From CAVOHU01 sp963817885 (GTDB lineage Bacteria; Acidobacteriota; Vicinamibacteria; Vicinamibacterales; JAKQTR01): 64,000 nucleotides of DNA. The stretch spans positions 1,302,001 to 1,366,000 of the forward strand of contig CAWFQE010000002.1 of the NCBI GenBank assembly GCA_963817885.1. Reading direction: 5' to 3'. The notes under the pieces were generated by a model. The model was not told the origin of the DNA. It saw only the letters and a program-made list of their open reading frames with translations, and did no database searches. How positions within the stretch are numbered: position 1 is the first letter of the stretch; each line of letters opens with the position of its first letter. Both the position numbers and the translations under genes were made by a program. Shown one piece after another: positions 27,280-37,785 of this stretch.

Positions 27280-30211
27280 AGCTAATCTTCACCCCCAACT
27301 GCAGCAGGCGCTGGTCATACCCGCTCGTGGAAGGAAACGCGTCAACGGCCGGCAATGTCGTCAACGGGTTGCCGAGCGCATCCACTTTGATCTGCCGGTT
27401 CACACCGGCAATGTTCTGCGTGTTGAAGAGGTTCTTCGCCTCGGCGAACAACTCCAGCTTGACCGTGCTCGTGAACGGGATGAACCGGGAGTACCGCGCG
27501 TCCACGTTGATCACGCGGCCGAGCCGGCCCGTGTTGCGGTCGATTCCGATCGGCCGATCGTTGAGCTGGCCGTCCTGGTTCAGGTCCAGGTTGCTGACGA
27601 TGTTGAACGGCAGCCCGCTGTTGGCCTGGACGATGATCCCGAGCTGGTTGTTGTTGAGGATCGCCGCCCCGACGCCGCCGCCGGAGATCTGCGGCTGCAG
27701 CACCGTGCTGAGCGAGAAGGTGTGCGTCTGGTTGAACGGCGTGACGCCCTTGTCGCGGTTGATGTTCGACGGGTCCGACAGCCGGTCGTCGCCGCTGCCC
27801 ACCACGTAGGTGCCCGTCAGCGGGGCGTTGTCGATCCCGCGCGAGAGCGTGTAGGTCGCCTGTGCCATCCAGCCGTGCGACATGCGCTTGGTGAAGGTCG
27901 CCGTCAACGCGTTGTAGGTGGACTCGCCCGTCGACTTGAACATGTTGATGTGGTCGAAGGTCGGGTCCACGCGTGTGGCGGCCGACACGGCGGTCGAGTA
28001 GATCGGCCGTCCGTCGGCCAGCGTCTGGCCGGTCGGAATCAGGTTGATGTCCACCAGCACCGGGAGGTTGCGCCCGATGGAGTTCACGTAGCCGACCGAG
28101 ATGGCCAGGTCACTGCTCAGGGCGCGTTCCAGCTGGACGTTGGTCATCCACGCCCACTGCGTCTTGAAGTTCGGGTCGATTACGACGATGCTCTGCCGCG
28201 GCAGGGTGAAGCCCGGAGGCGGGCTGGCCAGGCTGCCCGGGAAGGCCGGCGCGCCGGTGCTGGTGCCATTGAGCGCGACCGTGTAGCTGCGCGGGTCGCC
28301 GTTGTTGAGAATCGCGTTGTCGTAGAAGTCGATCAGCGGCGGCTCGTACATCAAGCCGGTCGAGGCCCGCAGGACCGTCATGGACTCGCTGTCGAGCGTC
28401 CACGAGACGCCGACCCGGGGCGCCACGTTGTTCTTGTCGAGCTTGAAGCTCTGCGAGTACTGGTTCGGCGCATAGGGCCTGGCCTTCGGAATGTCGAACA
28501 GGTCGTAGCGCAGGCCGTAGAGCAGCTTCACCCGCGACGTCACCTGCCAGTCGTCCTGGACGAAGAACCCGAAGAACGCCGAGTTGTACGTGATGCTCGG
28601 GTCGCCGGCGACCTGCTGGAAGTTCGAGTAGCAGTACGGGTTCGCACCGCTCTTCGCCGCCAGGTACGCGTCGATCGTCGGGAACGTGTAGCTGAAGAGG
28701 TCGCCCTTGACGCGCTTGTCGGCGATGAACTGGGCATCGATGCCCGCCTTGAACCCGTGATCACCCCGCAGCCAGCTCAGGTTGTCGACGACCTGCGTGA
28801 TGCCCTGGTTGAAATCGAAGCCGACCGAGTTGCCGTCGCCAATCTGCGCACCGCCAAAGGCCGCCACCCCTGTCACGGTAATGGCCGGGCCTGCAACCGA
28901 GCTGCCCTGGGTCCGGAACTGGTGGCGACGCGCGTACTGCACCCGCAGCTCGTTCAGCACGCTGTTGCCGATGGTCGACACCAGCTGTGCCGACGCCGAG
29001 TCCATGCGATCGGTGAAGTCGGTCGCCCGGTCGGTCGTGGTCAGGCCGCCGCCGATGTTCGACGGCGACGAGTTCTGGAAGTAGAAGTAGCGCAGCGCGA
29101 GCTGGTTGGCCGCGCCGAGCTGGGAGTCCATCTTGCCAAATCCGAAGTTCACCTTCTGGTGCGCCGGAATCACGCCGCTCGCCGGCAACGAGATCCCCAG
29201 CGTCTGGGCGTCGGCGGCCTTGACCGAGATGACCTGCCCGCCCGTGATCAGGCTCCGGTTCACGTACTGGTACGCCCCGAAGAACTGGATCTTGTTCTTC
29301 TGGATCGGACCGCCAAGCGTCGCCGTCACATCGTCGGCCTTCGTGTCGGGCTTGAGCGCGGTCGGCGACAGGAAGAACGGCCGGGTGGAGAACGGGTTGC
29401 GCTTGAACCGGTAGCTGGCGGATCCGTGGAAGTTGTTGGTCCCCGACGGCGTGATCGCGTTGTAGACCATGCCCGTCGTCTGGCCGAACTCGGGCGCGAA
29501 CCCGTTGGTGATGACCTTCACCTCGCGGACGAGCACTTCCGAAACCGGCAGCAGCCGCAGGCCTGCGCGGTCCTTCTCCGTGTTGGTGTTGCCGTCCAGC
29601 TGGTAGTTGGTCCGCATCTGCGTGCCGTTGGCGTTGATGCGCGGCACGCCGAATTCGTTGTTCTCGTACCCGGTGACGTTGGCCTGGAGGAACGCGAAGT
29701 TGTAGGGGTTGCGCGAGACGAGCGGCAGGTTCTTGATCTCCTGGGTGCTGATGGTCCGCCCAAGGTCGATCTTCCCGGGTTCGGCCACCGGGGCCTCGGC
29801 AGTCACCGACACGACCTCGTTGACCGGACCGACGCCCAGCGTCACGTTGACGACAGCCGTCATGCCGGCGGACAGCGCGATGCCGGACTGCTCGTACTTC
29901 TTGAACCCGGGCAGCTCGGCCGCGACGCGGTAGGTGCCGAGCGGCAGGAGGATGACCCGATACCCGCCTCGTTCATCCGTCACGACGGTTCGGGTGGCGC
30001 CGGTATCCGTGTTGGTGACCGTCACGCTTACGCCAGGCAACACGGCACCAGAGGTGTCGGACACCGAGCCGTCGATGGTGCCGTTGATCGCCTGTGACTG
30101 TGCGAGCGCCGGGCCCGCGACGGCGAGCGCCAGGATCAGTACCGAGGCGCATCGGGCCGCCAGTGCCGCGGCCGCTCCGGGCCGGAGGACCGAACGCGTG
30201 AGTGCAATCAT
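27275..30211 (-). CDS. Oar-like TonB-dependent receptor with carboxypeptidase-regulatory domain
   Basis: This intact 978-residue outer-membrane receptor has a signal peptide (ASVLILALAVAGPALAQ). It is followed by a carboxypeptidase-regulatory beta-sandwich (GTIDGSVSDTSGAVLPGVSV to LPGFKKYEQSG), a plug domain (LQANVTGYENNEFGVPRI, NYQLDGNTNTEKD) and a barrel with long loops (SGTNNFHGSASYRFKRNPF, PFNQTHTFSLS). The family takes up large substrates, probably oligosaccharides or peptides, using the proton-motive force through TonB; many copies are typical of Acidobacteriota. A clear AAGGAG ribosome site precedes the ATG. It is divergent from the arabinose-type operon, which suggests but does not prove a sugar substrate. 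Confidence 0.93.
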   Translation of the reverse strand: MIALTRSVLRPGAAAALAARCASVLILALAVAGPALAQSQAINGTIDGSVSDTSGAVLPGVSVTVTNTDTGATRTVVTDERGGYRVILLPLGTYRVAAELPGFKKYEQSGIALSAGMTAVVNVTLGVGPVNEVVSVTAEAPVAEPGKIDLGRTISTQEIKNLPLVSRNPYNFAFLQANVTGYENNEFGVPRINANGTQMRTNYQLDGNTNTEKDRAGLRLLPVSEVLVREVKVITNGFAPEFGQTTGMVYNAITPSGTNNFHGSASYRFKRNPFSTRPFFLSPTALKPDTKADDVTATLGGPIQKNKIQFFGAYQYVNRSLITGGQVISVKAADAQTLGISLPASGVIPAHQKVNFGFGKMDSQLGAANQLALRYFYFQNSSPSNIGGGLTTTDRATDFTDRMDSASAQLVSTIGNSVLNELRVQYARRHQFRTQGSSVAGPAITVTGVAAFGGAQIGDGNSVGFDFNQGITQVVDNLSWLRGDHGFKAGIDAQFIADKRVKGDLFSYTFPTIDAYLAAKSGANPYCYSNFQQVAGDPSITYNSAFFGFFVQDDWQVTSRVKLLYGLRYDLFDIPKARPYAPNQYSQSFKLDKNNVAPRVGVSWTLDSESMTVLRASTGLMYEPPLIDFYDNAILNNGDPRSYTVALNGTSTGAPAFPGSLASPPPGFTLPRQSIVVIDPNFKTQWAWMTNVQLERALSSDLAISVGYVNSIGRNLPVLVDINLIPTGQTLADGRPIYSTAVSAATRVDPTFDHINMFKSTGESTYNALTATFTKRMSHGWMAQATYTLSRGIDNAPLTGTYVVGSGDDRLSDPSNINRDKGVTPFNQTHTFSLSTVLQPQISGGGVGAAILNNNQLGIIVQANSGLPFNIVSNLDLNQDGQLNDRPIGIDRNTGRLGRVINVDARYSRFIPFTSTVKLELFAEAKNLFNTQNIAGVNRQIKVDALGNPLTTLPAVDAFPSTSGYDQRLLQLGVKISF

Positions 30212-30584
30212 GGTCCTACTCCTTGCTGATTCCTGATCGATTTACTGCGATCGGCGTGGCTGATCCGCGTCTGGTGCCGGTCGGCTGGAGAAGAATGATT
30301 CGACACGAATGCCCGTTCCGGAGGCACCCGCAGCGCAGGCGGATTTGAGGCGGACACACTGATTTCCCGGGGGGCTGGACACCCTTCGGGCAGTGTAAAG
30401 TGGCCGCTCGAAACGTGTCAACCCGACCGGCCGCTCCTCCTCGCGCCAGCCCGTTACCGGGGGCCCGGCCCAGGCTCCTCTCCATCCGCCGGACCCCGTG
30501 CTATTCTTCGGCCGCGCAGATACTCTGTTCCTTGGACGCTGCCTTCGAGCGCGAAGATCGCGGACATTGTGAGGAATTTCGATC
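30212..30584. other. Divergent promoter region between receptor and isomerase
   Basis: This 370-base region drives the receptor to the left and the isomerase operon to the right. A GAGG ribosome site precedes the isomerase start. No operator repeat or riboswitch was recognised. Confidence 0.4.
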
Positions 30585-32030
<1,446 letters not shown>

Positions 32031-32204
32031 GGGCCGGGCGCTAGGCGCTCGTCAGGTCGGGATCGCGCCGAGGCTGGCGCACCGCGGGTGGCGGCGAGCG
32101 CGAGCGGGGCTGCGAGACGACTGTTCGTCGCCCGCGGCCGTAAGCCTCTGGCCGCAAGCCTCTGGCCGGGGGTCGAAGCGACCAACTCCATCGCAGGAGG
32201 CCAT

Positions 32205-33788
32205 GTGACGATAGTCGCGGGCGTGGATTTCGGGACGCTGAGTGTCCGGGTGTCGATCTTCGACGACACGGAAGGCCGGCTCGGCGCCGGGACAGCTGAC
32301 TACGTGCTGAACCGAAGCAAGCGGGATCCGGACTTCGCGACCGAGCGACACGACGATCACATGGCCGCGCTGGAACTGGCCACCCGACGCGCGCTCCAGG
32401 CCGCCTCGGTCGACGGCCGCCAGATCGCCGCCATCGCGCTCGACACAACCGGATCCTCGGTCGTCCCGGTCGGCGCCGGCCTGGTTCCCCTCGACGACTA
32501 CTATCTCTGGTGCGACCATCGGGCCTGGAGGGAAGCCGCTGAGATTACGGCGAAGGCTCACGCCACGGGTCTCGCAGCCATCGACTGGTGCGGCGGCGTC
32601 TATTCGTCCGAGTGGGGCTTCTCGAAGCTGCTCCACTGGCTGCGCCACAATCCGGACGAGCGGGATCGGTTCGTCACCGCCTTCGAGCACTGCGACATGG
32701 TCGCGGCCACCTTGTGCGGCATCACCGATCCGGACGAGGTGCCACGCAGCGTCTGCGCGATGGGCCACAAGTGGATGTGGAATCCGACGCTCGGCGGCCT
32801 GCCATCCGAATCGTTCCTCACGTCGGTCGATCCTCTGTTCGCAGGAATCCGCGACAAGCTGAGAGGCCGCTACGCCACCTCCGATCGGCTTGCCGGCCGC
32901 CTCACGCCGGCATGGGCCGAACGACTGGGGCTTTCACCGGGCATCCCCATCCCGACCGGCGCGTTCGATGCGCATTGGGACGCGGTTGGCGCGGGCGTCC
33001 GGCTGGGCGACGTCGTCAATGTGATCGGCACCTCGACGTGCATCATCGGCCTGAGCGATCGCGACACGCTGGTCCCGGGCGTGTGCGGCGTCGTGCCGGG
33101 CTCGGTTCACCCGAACCTGACGGGAGTCGAGGCCGGCCTGTCGGCGACCGGCGACATCTTCGACGCGATCGCGAGGCGCGCCGGCAGCTCGGCTGCCGAG
33201 ATGTCGCTGCGGATCGGGCAGCATCGGGCTGGCGAAACCGGCCTGCTCCGGCTCACCTGGGACAACGGCGACCGTACGGTGCTCGTGAACCCGGAACTGG
33301 GTGGCGTCACGCTTGGATGGAACCTGTCCCATACGCCCGAGGACGAGCTGTTCGCGGCAATCGAGGGCACCGCATTCCACACCCGTGTCATCCTGGAACG
33401 GATGGAGGAATACGGAGTTCCGATTCGGCGGGTGATCAACGGCGGCGGCATCCCCCCGAAGAACCCGACGCTCAACCGCGTGTACGCCAACGTGCTCAGG
33501 AAGCCCATCCTCGTGCCCGATCGGGAAGTGACCAGCCTCGGCTCGGCGATCTTCGCCTTCCTGGCCGCCGGCGCGTTCCCATCAATCGAGGCCGCCCAGG
33601 ACGCGCTCTGCCCGACCCACACGGTGGTCCAGCCTGATCCAGGAAGCGCGCGCGTCTACGACGATCTGTTCCAGCTCTACCGCTCGATGTATTTCGCGCT
33701 GGGCCGCCGATCCTCGGAGGCCGCCGCGATCGGCCACGTGCTACCCACGCTGCGGGAGATCTCAGCCCACGCGAGGCGGGCGTCATGA
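32205..33788 (+). CDS. araB: Ribulokinase, FGGY family
   Basis: This FGGY carbohydrate kinase of about 527 residues phosphorylates L-ribulose. It shows the N-terminal nucleotide loop VAGVDFGTLSVRVSIFD, the substrate-domain stretch GVYSSEWGFSKLLHWLRH, and the FGGY stretches VNVIGTSTCII and TPEDELFAAIEGTAFHTRV, followed by RRVINGGGIPPKNP. The GTG at 32205 is four bases after a perfect AGGAGG; the ATG two bases earlier is in a dead frame, and the longer upstream frame has no ribosome site. Its TGA overlaps the ATG of the epimerase by four bases, so they are translationally coupled. Confidence 0.92.
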   Translation: MTIVAGVDFGTLSVRVSIFDDTEGRLGAGTADYVLNRSKRDPDFATERHDDHMAALELATRRALQAASVDGRQIAAIALDTTGSSVVPVGAGLVPLDDYYLWCDHRAWREAAEITAKAHATGLAAIDWCGGVYSSEWGFSKLLHWLRHNPDERDRFVTAFEHCDMVAATLCGITDPDEVPRSVCAMGHKWMWNPTLGGLPSESFLTSVDPLFAGIRDKLRGRYATSDRLAGRLTPAWAERLGLSPGIPIPTGAFDAHWDAVGAGVRLGDVVNVIGTSTCIIGLSDRDTLVPGVCGVVPGSVHPNLTGVEAGLSATGDIFDAIARRAGSSAAEMSLRIGQHRAGETGLLRLTWDNGDRTVLVNPELGGVTLGWNLSHTPEDELFAAIEGTAFHTRVILERMEEYGVPIRRVINGGGIPPKNPTLNRVYANVLRKPILVPDREVTSLGSAIFAFLAAGAFPSIEAAQDALCPTHTVVQPDPGSARVYDDLFQLYRSMYFALGRRSSEAAAIGHVLPTLREISAHARRAS

Positions 33789-34483
33789 TGCTGCAGGACT
33801 TGCGCGCCGAAGTGCTGGAGGCAAACCTCGCGCTGGTGCGCCGCGGGCTGGTCATGGAGGCGTTCGGCAACGCCAGCGGCATCGACCGCGAGCGCGGCCT
33901 TGTCGTGATCAAGCCGAGCGGCATGAACTGCGACGGCCTCACACCTGGTGATCTCGTCGTCACCAACCTGGATGGCAGGACGATCGAGGGGTCATTGCGC
34001 CCGTCCTCCGACCTGCCGACGCACCTGGTGCTGTATCGTTCGTTCCCCGGAATCGGGGGCATCGTGCACACCCACTCGACGTTCGCCACCGCCTGGGCGC
34101 AGGCGGGACGCGAGATACCCTGCCTGGGCACCACGCACGCCGACTATTTTCCCGGCCCAATCCCGATCACCGAGCCCATGCGCGCCGGCGAGATCCAGGC
34201 GGCGTACGAGGAGAACACCGGCGCAGTCATCGTGCGCAGGTTCGCCAGCCTCGACCCGCAAGTGACGCCGGCGGTGCTGGTGTTCGGACACGGCCCGTTC
34301 TGCTGGGGAGAAGGCGCCGGGGCCGCCGCCCGCAACGCCGTCATCGTCGAGGAACTGGCGAGGATGGCGTACTACACCTGCACGCTCAACCCGTCTGTCT
34401 CGCCGATCCCGGCCGAGCTTCGCGACAAGCACTTCTTCCGCAAGCATGGGCCAGGCGCGTACTACGGACAGAAGAAGAGCTAG
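33785..34483 (+). CDS. araD: L-ribulose-5-phosphate 4-epimerase
   Basis: This class-II aldolase-fold epimerase of 232 residues converts L-ribulose 5-phosphate to D-xylulose 5-phosphate. Visible are GNASGIDRERGLVVIKPSG, PSSDLPTHLVLYRSFP with the acidic SSD loop, the zinc histidines in GIVHTHSTFATAWAQ, and CLGTTHADYF, with a further site in VLVFGHGPFCWGE. It ends the three-gene isomerase-kinase-epimerase operon and overlaps araB by four bases. Confidence 0.94.
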   Translation: MMLQDLRAEVLEANLALVRRGLVMEAFGNASGIDRERGLVVIKPSGMNCDGLTPGDLVVTNLDGRTIEGSLRPSSDLPTHLVLYRSFPGIGGIVHTHSTFATAWAQAGREIPCLGTTHADYFPGPIPITEPMRAGEIQAAYEENTGAVIVRRFASLDPQVTPAVLVFGHGPFCWGEGAGAAARNAVIVEELARMAYYTCTLNPSVSPIPAELRDKHFFRKHGPGAYYGQKKS

Positions 34484-34487
34484 TCAG

Positions 34488-34670
34488 GCTGGCGGCTGGC
34501 GGGAGGCCTGCGGGACCAGATGTAGGCCGGGGCTTCAGATGCAGGCCGGGTCTTCAGATGTAGCCGGGTCTTCAGACCCGGCGATTCCGGCGGCTCTAAA
34601 GAGCCGCCCTACATCAATCTCCCGCCGCCGGCCGCCAGCCGCCAGCCGCGAGCCGCGAGCCGCCAGCCGA
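34488..34670. repeat. Repeat cluster: heptamers facing each other around REP-like palindromes
   Basis: GGCTGGC units on the left (34488-34504) face GCCAGCC-type units on the right (34624-34670). Between them are three 18-19-base copies of an AGATGTAGGCCGGG-TCTTC unit and two palindromes, GCCGGGTCttcaGACCCGGC (34563-34582) and GGCGGCTCTAAAGAGCCGCC (34589-34608). The cluster fills the gap between convergent araD and the cyclase gene. The palindromes could end transcription in both directions; the first also occurs, identical, at 60077-60096. Confidence 0.85.
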
Positions 34671-34676
34671 TTGTCC

Positions 34677-35519
34677 CTATTTCCGCGGTTCGATTTTGAT
34701 CTCGAATAGGCGAGGCCACAGCTTGCCGGTGACGAACAGCCTGTCATTCGCCGCGTCGTACGCAATGCCGTTCAGCACGTCGACGCCCGCTCGCTCCTGC
34801 GGCGAAAGCAGCCCGGAGAGGTCGATGCGCCCGGTGACGCTTCCGGTCGCGGGGTCGATCATCACGATGTCGTCCGACTGCCAGACGTTCGCGAAGATCT
34901 GGCCCTTGACGACCTCCAGTTCGTTCAGGTTCGGCACCGGGTTGTCGCCCTCCGTCACGGCAATCACGCCGGTCTCTTTCAGCGATTCCGGGTCCAGGAA
35001 TCTCAGCATCGACGTCCCGTCGCTCATGATCAGACGCCTGGTGTCTCGCGCCAGCCCCCAGCCTTCCCCTTCGTACGGGAACGTCCGGCGGAGATCGAAT
35101 GTCGTCATGCCGTACACGAAGCCGATGCCCGATCGGTACGTGAGCTGGATGAGCCGGTCCTGCCAGTCGGCGAGACCCTCGGCGAAGTGCGGCGGGTCGA
35201 TGTCTCGCTTCTGAAGGACCTCGCCGGTCTCGAGCCGCACCTTGCGAAGGCTCGACCGGCCGACCAGCCCGGTGCTCTCGAACAGGACCCCGTCGCGAAA
35301 CACGAGCCCTTGCGTAAAGGCCTGCGGATCGTGCGGGTACGCGTGCACGACGCGATACCCGTAGCGGGCGCTCGGGGGACCCTCCGGTGACAGCGCCCGC
35401 GGCTCGTGACTTTCCCGTATCGACGCGAATACGAGCACCGCCGCCGCAAGGACGGCAATCCACAAGAGGGGCGCAAACCGGGCCCGTCGCCTGGGCTTTC
35501 TGGGTGTTCTGTGTTTCAT
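34677..35519 (-). CDS. Glutaminyl-peptide cyclotransferase, beta-propeller type
   Basis: This 280-residue protein has an N-terminal membrane anchor/signal (FAPLLWIAVLAAAVLVFASI). It carries the bacterial/plant glutaminyl-cyclase propeller signature: VVHAYPHDPQAFTQGLVF, LFESTGLVGRSSLRKV, ADWQDRLIQLTY, and NELEVVKGQIFANVWQSDDI with VLNGIAYD near the end. It cyclises N-terminal glutamine of exported proteins or peptides to pyroglutamate. The ATG at 35519 is chosen; the open frame continues upstream to 36263 but has no protein-like features. It is convergent with araD. Confidence 0.9.
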   Translation of the reverse strand: MKHRTPRKPRRRARFAPLLWIAVLAAAVLVFASIRESHEPRALSPEGPPSARYGYRVVHAYPHDPQAFTQGLVFRDGVLFESTGLVGRSSLRKVRLETGEVLQKRDIDPPHFAEGLADWQDRLIQLTYRSGIGFVYGMTTFDLRRTFPYEGEGWGLARDTRRLIMSDGTSMLRFLDPESLKETGVIAVTEGDNPVPNLNELEVVKGQIFANVWQSDDIVMIDPATGSVTGRIDLSGLLSPQERAGVDVLNGIAYDAANDRLFVTGKLWPRLFEIKIEPRK

Positions 35520-35768
35520 GGACCTGGACAAGTGTAACCCCCGGATTGTCCGGCGGCAGGGCTCGGGCGTTTTCCGGAGCCTGGATCGGGTGGTCGTCCC
35601 CGCGGATGGCCTGCTGATGGGTTCGGGCCGGTCCGGAATACCACCTGCTGATTTCCGCACAAATTCCATCGAAAGTGAGGCGTTGGCCCGATTTTCAAAT
35701 GCCCGTCCAGGACGTAGATTATCAGTAGAAAGTGAGACGGACCTCGGGAGCAGGAAGGAAGGGACATC

Positions 35769-36164
35769 ATGGCAACCTACAAGGGCGGCACGAAGGTCAA
35801 TCACGGGTTCTACTGGAGCGTCCAGGCGTGGGACATGGCGATGGCGCCGGCGGAGGGTTGCGTCCTGCCGGGAGGCATTGACCGGAGCTACACCCGGATT
35901 CCGACGTTCCTCTTCCTCATCCTGGCGCCCATCATGGGTGCCTTCTACGTCTTCTTCCTGCCCGTCGTCGGTTTCGCCCTGCTCTTCAAGCACCTGGCGG
36001 CCGGCACGAAGACGCTGGCAACCGACGCGTTCATGGGAGTGGCCGTCGCGGTGAGCCCGCACTGGGCGCCGGGAGAAGCCTACCTGGCCGGACGCCGCAA
36101 GGCGCGCGCCGAGAAGGCGGCACGAAGGGCCCAGGCCAGGCGCGAGCGGGACGACGTCGAGTAG
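35769..36164 (+). CDS. Small membrane protein of unknown function
   Basis: This 131-residue protein has a GGAAGGAAGGG ribosome site before the ATG, a soluble start (KVNHGFYWSVQAWDMAMAP), two close hydrophobic segments (TFLFLILAPIMGAFYVFFLP and VVGFALLFKHLA) and a strongly basic, helical C-terminus rich in Arg, Lys and Ala. No family was recognised. The region before it (35640-35768) is less GC-rich than its surroundings and carries two copies of GAAAGTGAG, a possible promoter. It stands alone. Confidence 0.6.
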   Translation: MATYKGGTKVNHGFYWSVQAWDMAMAPAEGCVLPGGIDRSYTRIPTFLFLILAPIMGAFYVFFLPVVGFALLFKHLAAGTKTLATDAFMGVAVAVSPHWAPGEAYLAGRRKARAEKAARRAQARRERDDVE

Positions 36165-36281
36165 AAGATGAACGCCGGCGCGACCGCCGGATTCAGATGA
36201 CCGGGCGGCGACTACTTCCGTTCGATCCGCTCGACCGCGATCAGCCCGAGGCTCGCGTGGCACGCGGCAGGAGACCGCGCG

Positions 36282-37247
36282 CTATTTTTCCACGAGATCC
36301 ATGGTCAGCGTGGTCCGGATGAGGGTCTGCGCGGTGATCGGGCTGCCGTCGGGAGCGCTCATGGACATCGTGACGGGCATCTCGCTCTTGAACGACGTCT
36401 TCTGCATGCGCCCTTTCGCGACGTCGAAGAGGATTTCGCCGTTGCCCTTGGATTCGGCGACCTTCGAGGTCATCCCCATCGGGCCGGAGCGCGAGGCTGC
36501 CTCGTCCTGCTTGACCGCGATCGTTGTCGCAATGCGGGCGATCGCGGTGCCGCCGGTGCTGTCGACGCCTTCAAGGGTCGAGGTCCTCGTGGCGGTCAGC
36601 GCCCCCATCGCCGGATTGCGAATCTGGAACTTGCCGGTCCACGTCTCGCCGGCTTTCACGGCGTGATCCGGGAACGTCGCGAAGCCCTGCTCGAACATGC
36701 TCCGAATGGCGTCATCGCCCATGCTCCCCTGCATCTCTTTGAGTGCCTGCGCCGTCATGGGATCCTGGGGCATGGTCTTCATGACCTTCTCGAACAAGCG
36801 GGACATGCCCTCGACCTTGGTGACCGCTCCGGTCGGCGCGACGACGACCGTGACCGGCTCGCCGACCATCGCCGAGATCATGGCCTGCATCGCGGCCGCG
36901 CGTGGATCGGAAGGCTTGTCCTTCGCCGCACTGTCGATCGCCGACTTGCCCGCCGGCGAGGTCATCTCCATGCGCATCGACTCAATGCTCTGACGCAGCG
37001 TGGCGGTGCCATCGGCTGCCACCTCGTCGACCGAGATGCGCATGACCTGGGTCATGTCCTGATCCAGCGTCATGTCGCCCATCCCGGGCAGGCCGGTGGT
37101 CGTCGTGCTGGAGTGCCCGCTCAACCGGTATCGGAGAACGTCTCCCTTGACCCACCGGTAGCGCAGGGTCGCATCCTGTCCAAAGACGAGGGAGGCACCG
37201 AGCAGAACGGCGACTGCGGTGGTCAGTGTGGCGACTCGGGTTCTCAT
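36282..37247 (-). CDS. Exported DUF6263-like protein
   Basis: This 321-residue protein has a signal peptide (LTTAVAVLLGASLVFGQ) and a repetitive beta-rich body: LRYRWVKGDVLRYRLSG, DQDMTQVMRISVDEVAADGT, VVVAPTGAVTKVEGMSRLF, and FPDHAVKAGETWTGKFQI. These resemble DUF6263 proteins, exported lipid- or surface-associated proteins of unknown function common in Acidobacteriota and Planctomycetota. An AGGAGA ribosome site lies before the ATG at 37247. It follows the receiver gene but with a gap, so it may be independent. Confidence 0.72.
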   Translation of the reverse strand: MRTRVATLTTAVAVLLGASLVFGQDATLRYRWVKGDVLRYRLSGHSSTTTTGLPGMGDMTLDQDMTQVMRISVDEVAADGTATLRQSIESMRMEMTSPAGKSAIDSAAKDKPSDPRAAAMQAMISAMVGEPVTVVVAPTGAVTKVEGMSRLFEKVMKTMPQDPMTAQALKEMQGSMGDDAIRSMFEQGFATFPDHAVKAGETWTGKFQIRNPAMGALTATRTSTLEGVDSTGGTAIARIATTIAVKQDEAASRSGPMGMTSKVAESKGNGEILFDVAKGRMQKTSFKSEMPVTMSMSAPDGSPITAQTLIRTTLTMDLVEK

Positions 37248-37322
37248 GAGACATTCTCCTGTGACATCGGTGGGCGCGCGGTGTCGATTGCGGTGCCGGG
37301 CGGCCTGGAAGCACGTTCCCGG

Positions 37323-37785
37323 TCAGTTCTTCGATTCCACTGCCGTCCCGAGAATCGCCAAGGCCGTCATCCGGGTCGTTGCGCGGCAGACCGGCGGAAA
37401 GGTACGCTGCACGAATGGCCGAGATGAGGACATCCGACGGCCCGCCCTTCGTGACGTAGTCTACTGCCCCTGCATCGCGCATTGCGGACGCCACCTCGGC
37501 GTCCTCGTGCATCGACAGGCCGACCACACGGACGTCCGTGAACTCGCGCATGATGACCCGCGTCGCGTCGATTCCGTTGGTCCCCGGCATGCCGACGTCC
37601 ATCACGAGCACGTCCGGCCTGAGCGTTCGGGCCAGTTCGATCGCCTCTTCGCCGCTCGACGCCTCTCCGACCACGTCGATGTCGATCTCGCCGCTCAACA
37701 GGCTGGCCAGTCCCTGGCGCATGATGCGGTGATCGTCTGCGAGCACCACGCGGATCACCTCGCCGGCCCGCGGCAGACCCGCCAT
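37323..37785 (-). CDS. NarL-type receiver-domain response regulator, no DNA-binding domain seen
   Basis: A receiver domain with IRVVLADDHRIMRQGL (acidic pocket), VLVMDVGMPGTNG (phospho-acceptor Asp) and AVDYVTKGGPSDVL (conserved Lys), in the style of NarL/LuxR regulators. No helix-turn-helix follows: after a one-base shift near 37380 the frame stops at 37323-37325; without that shift it would run implausibly into the next gene. The upstream kinase frame has no stop before this gene, and this frame is open upstream of its ATG, so kinase and receiver could be one hybrid protein broken by an indel. Confidence 0.75.

Noticed and set aside
27722..30097. Plus-strand open frame of 791 codons opposite the Oar-like receptor
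   Set aside because: It lies fully antisense to a well-supported receptor gene; its sequence is Arg/Val/Gly/His-rich without domains, the usual shadow in GC-rich DNA.
35520..36263. N-terminal extension of the glutaminyl cyclase frame
   Set aside because: Covers another gene on the opposite strand and lacks signal peptide or domain; the start at 35519 opens directly into a membrane anchor.
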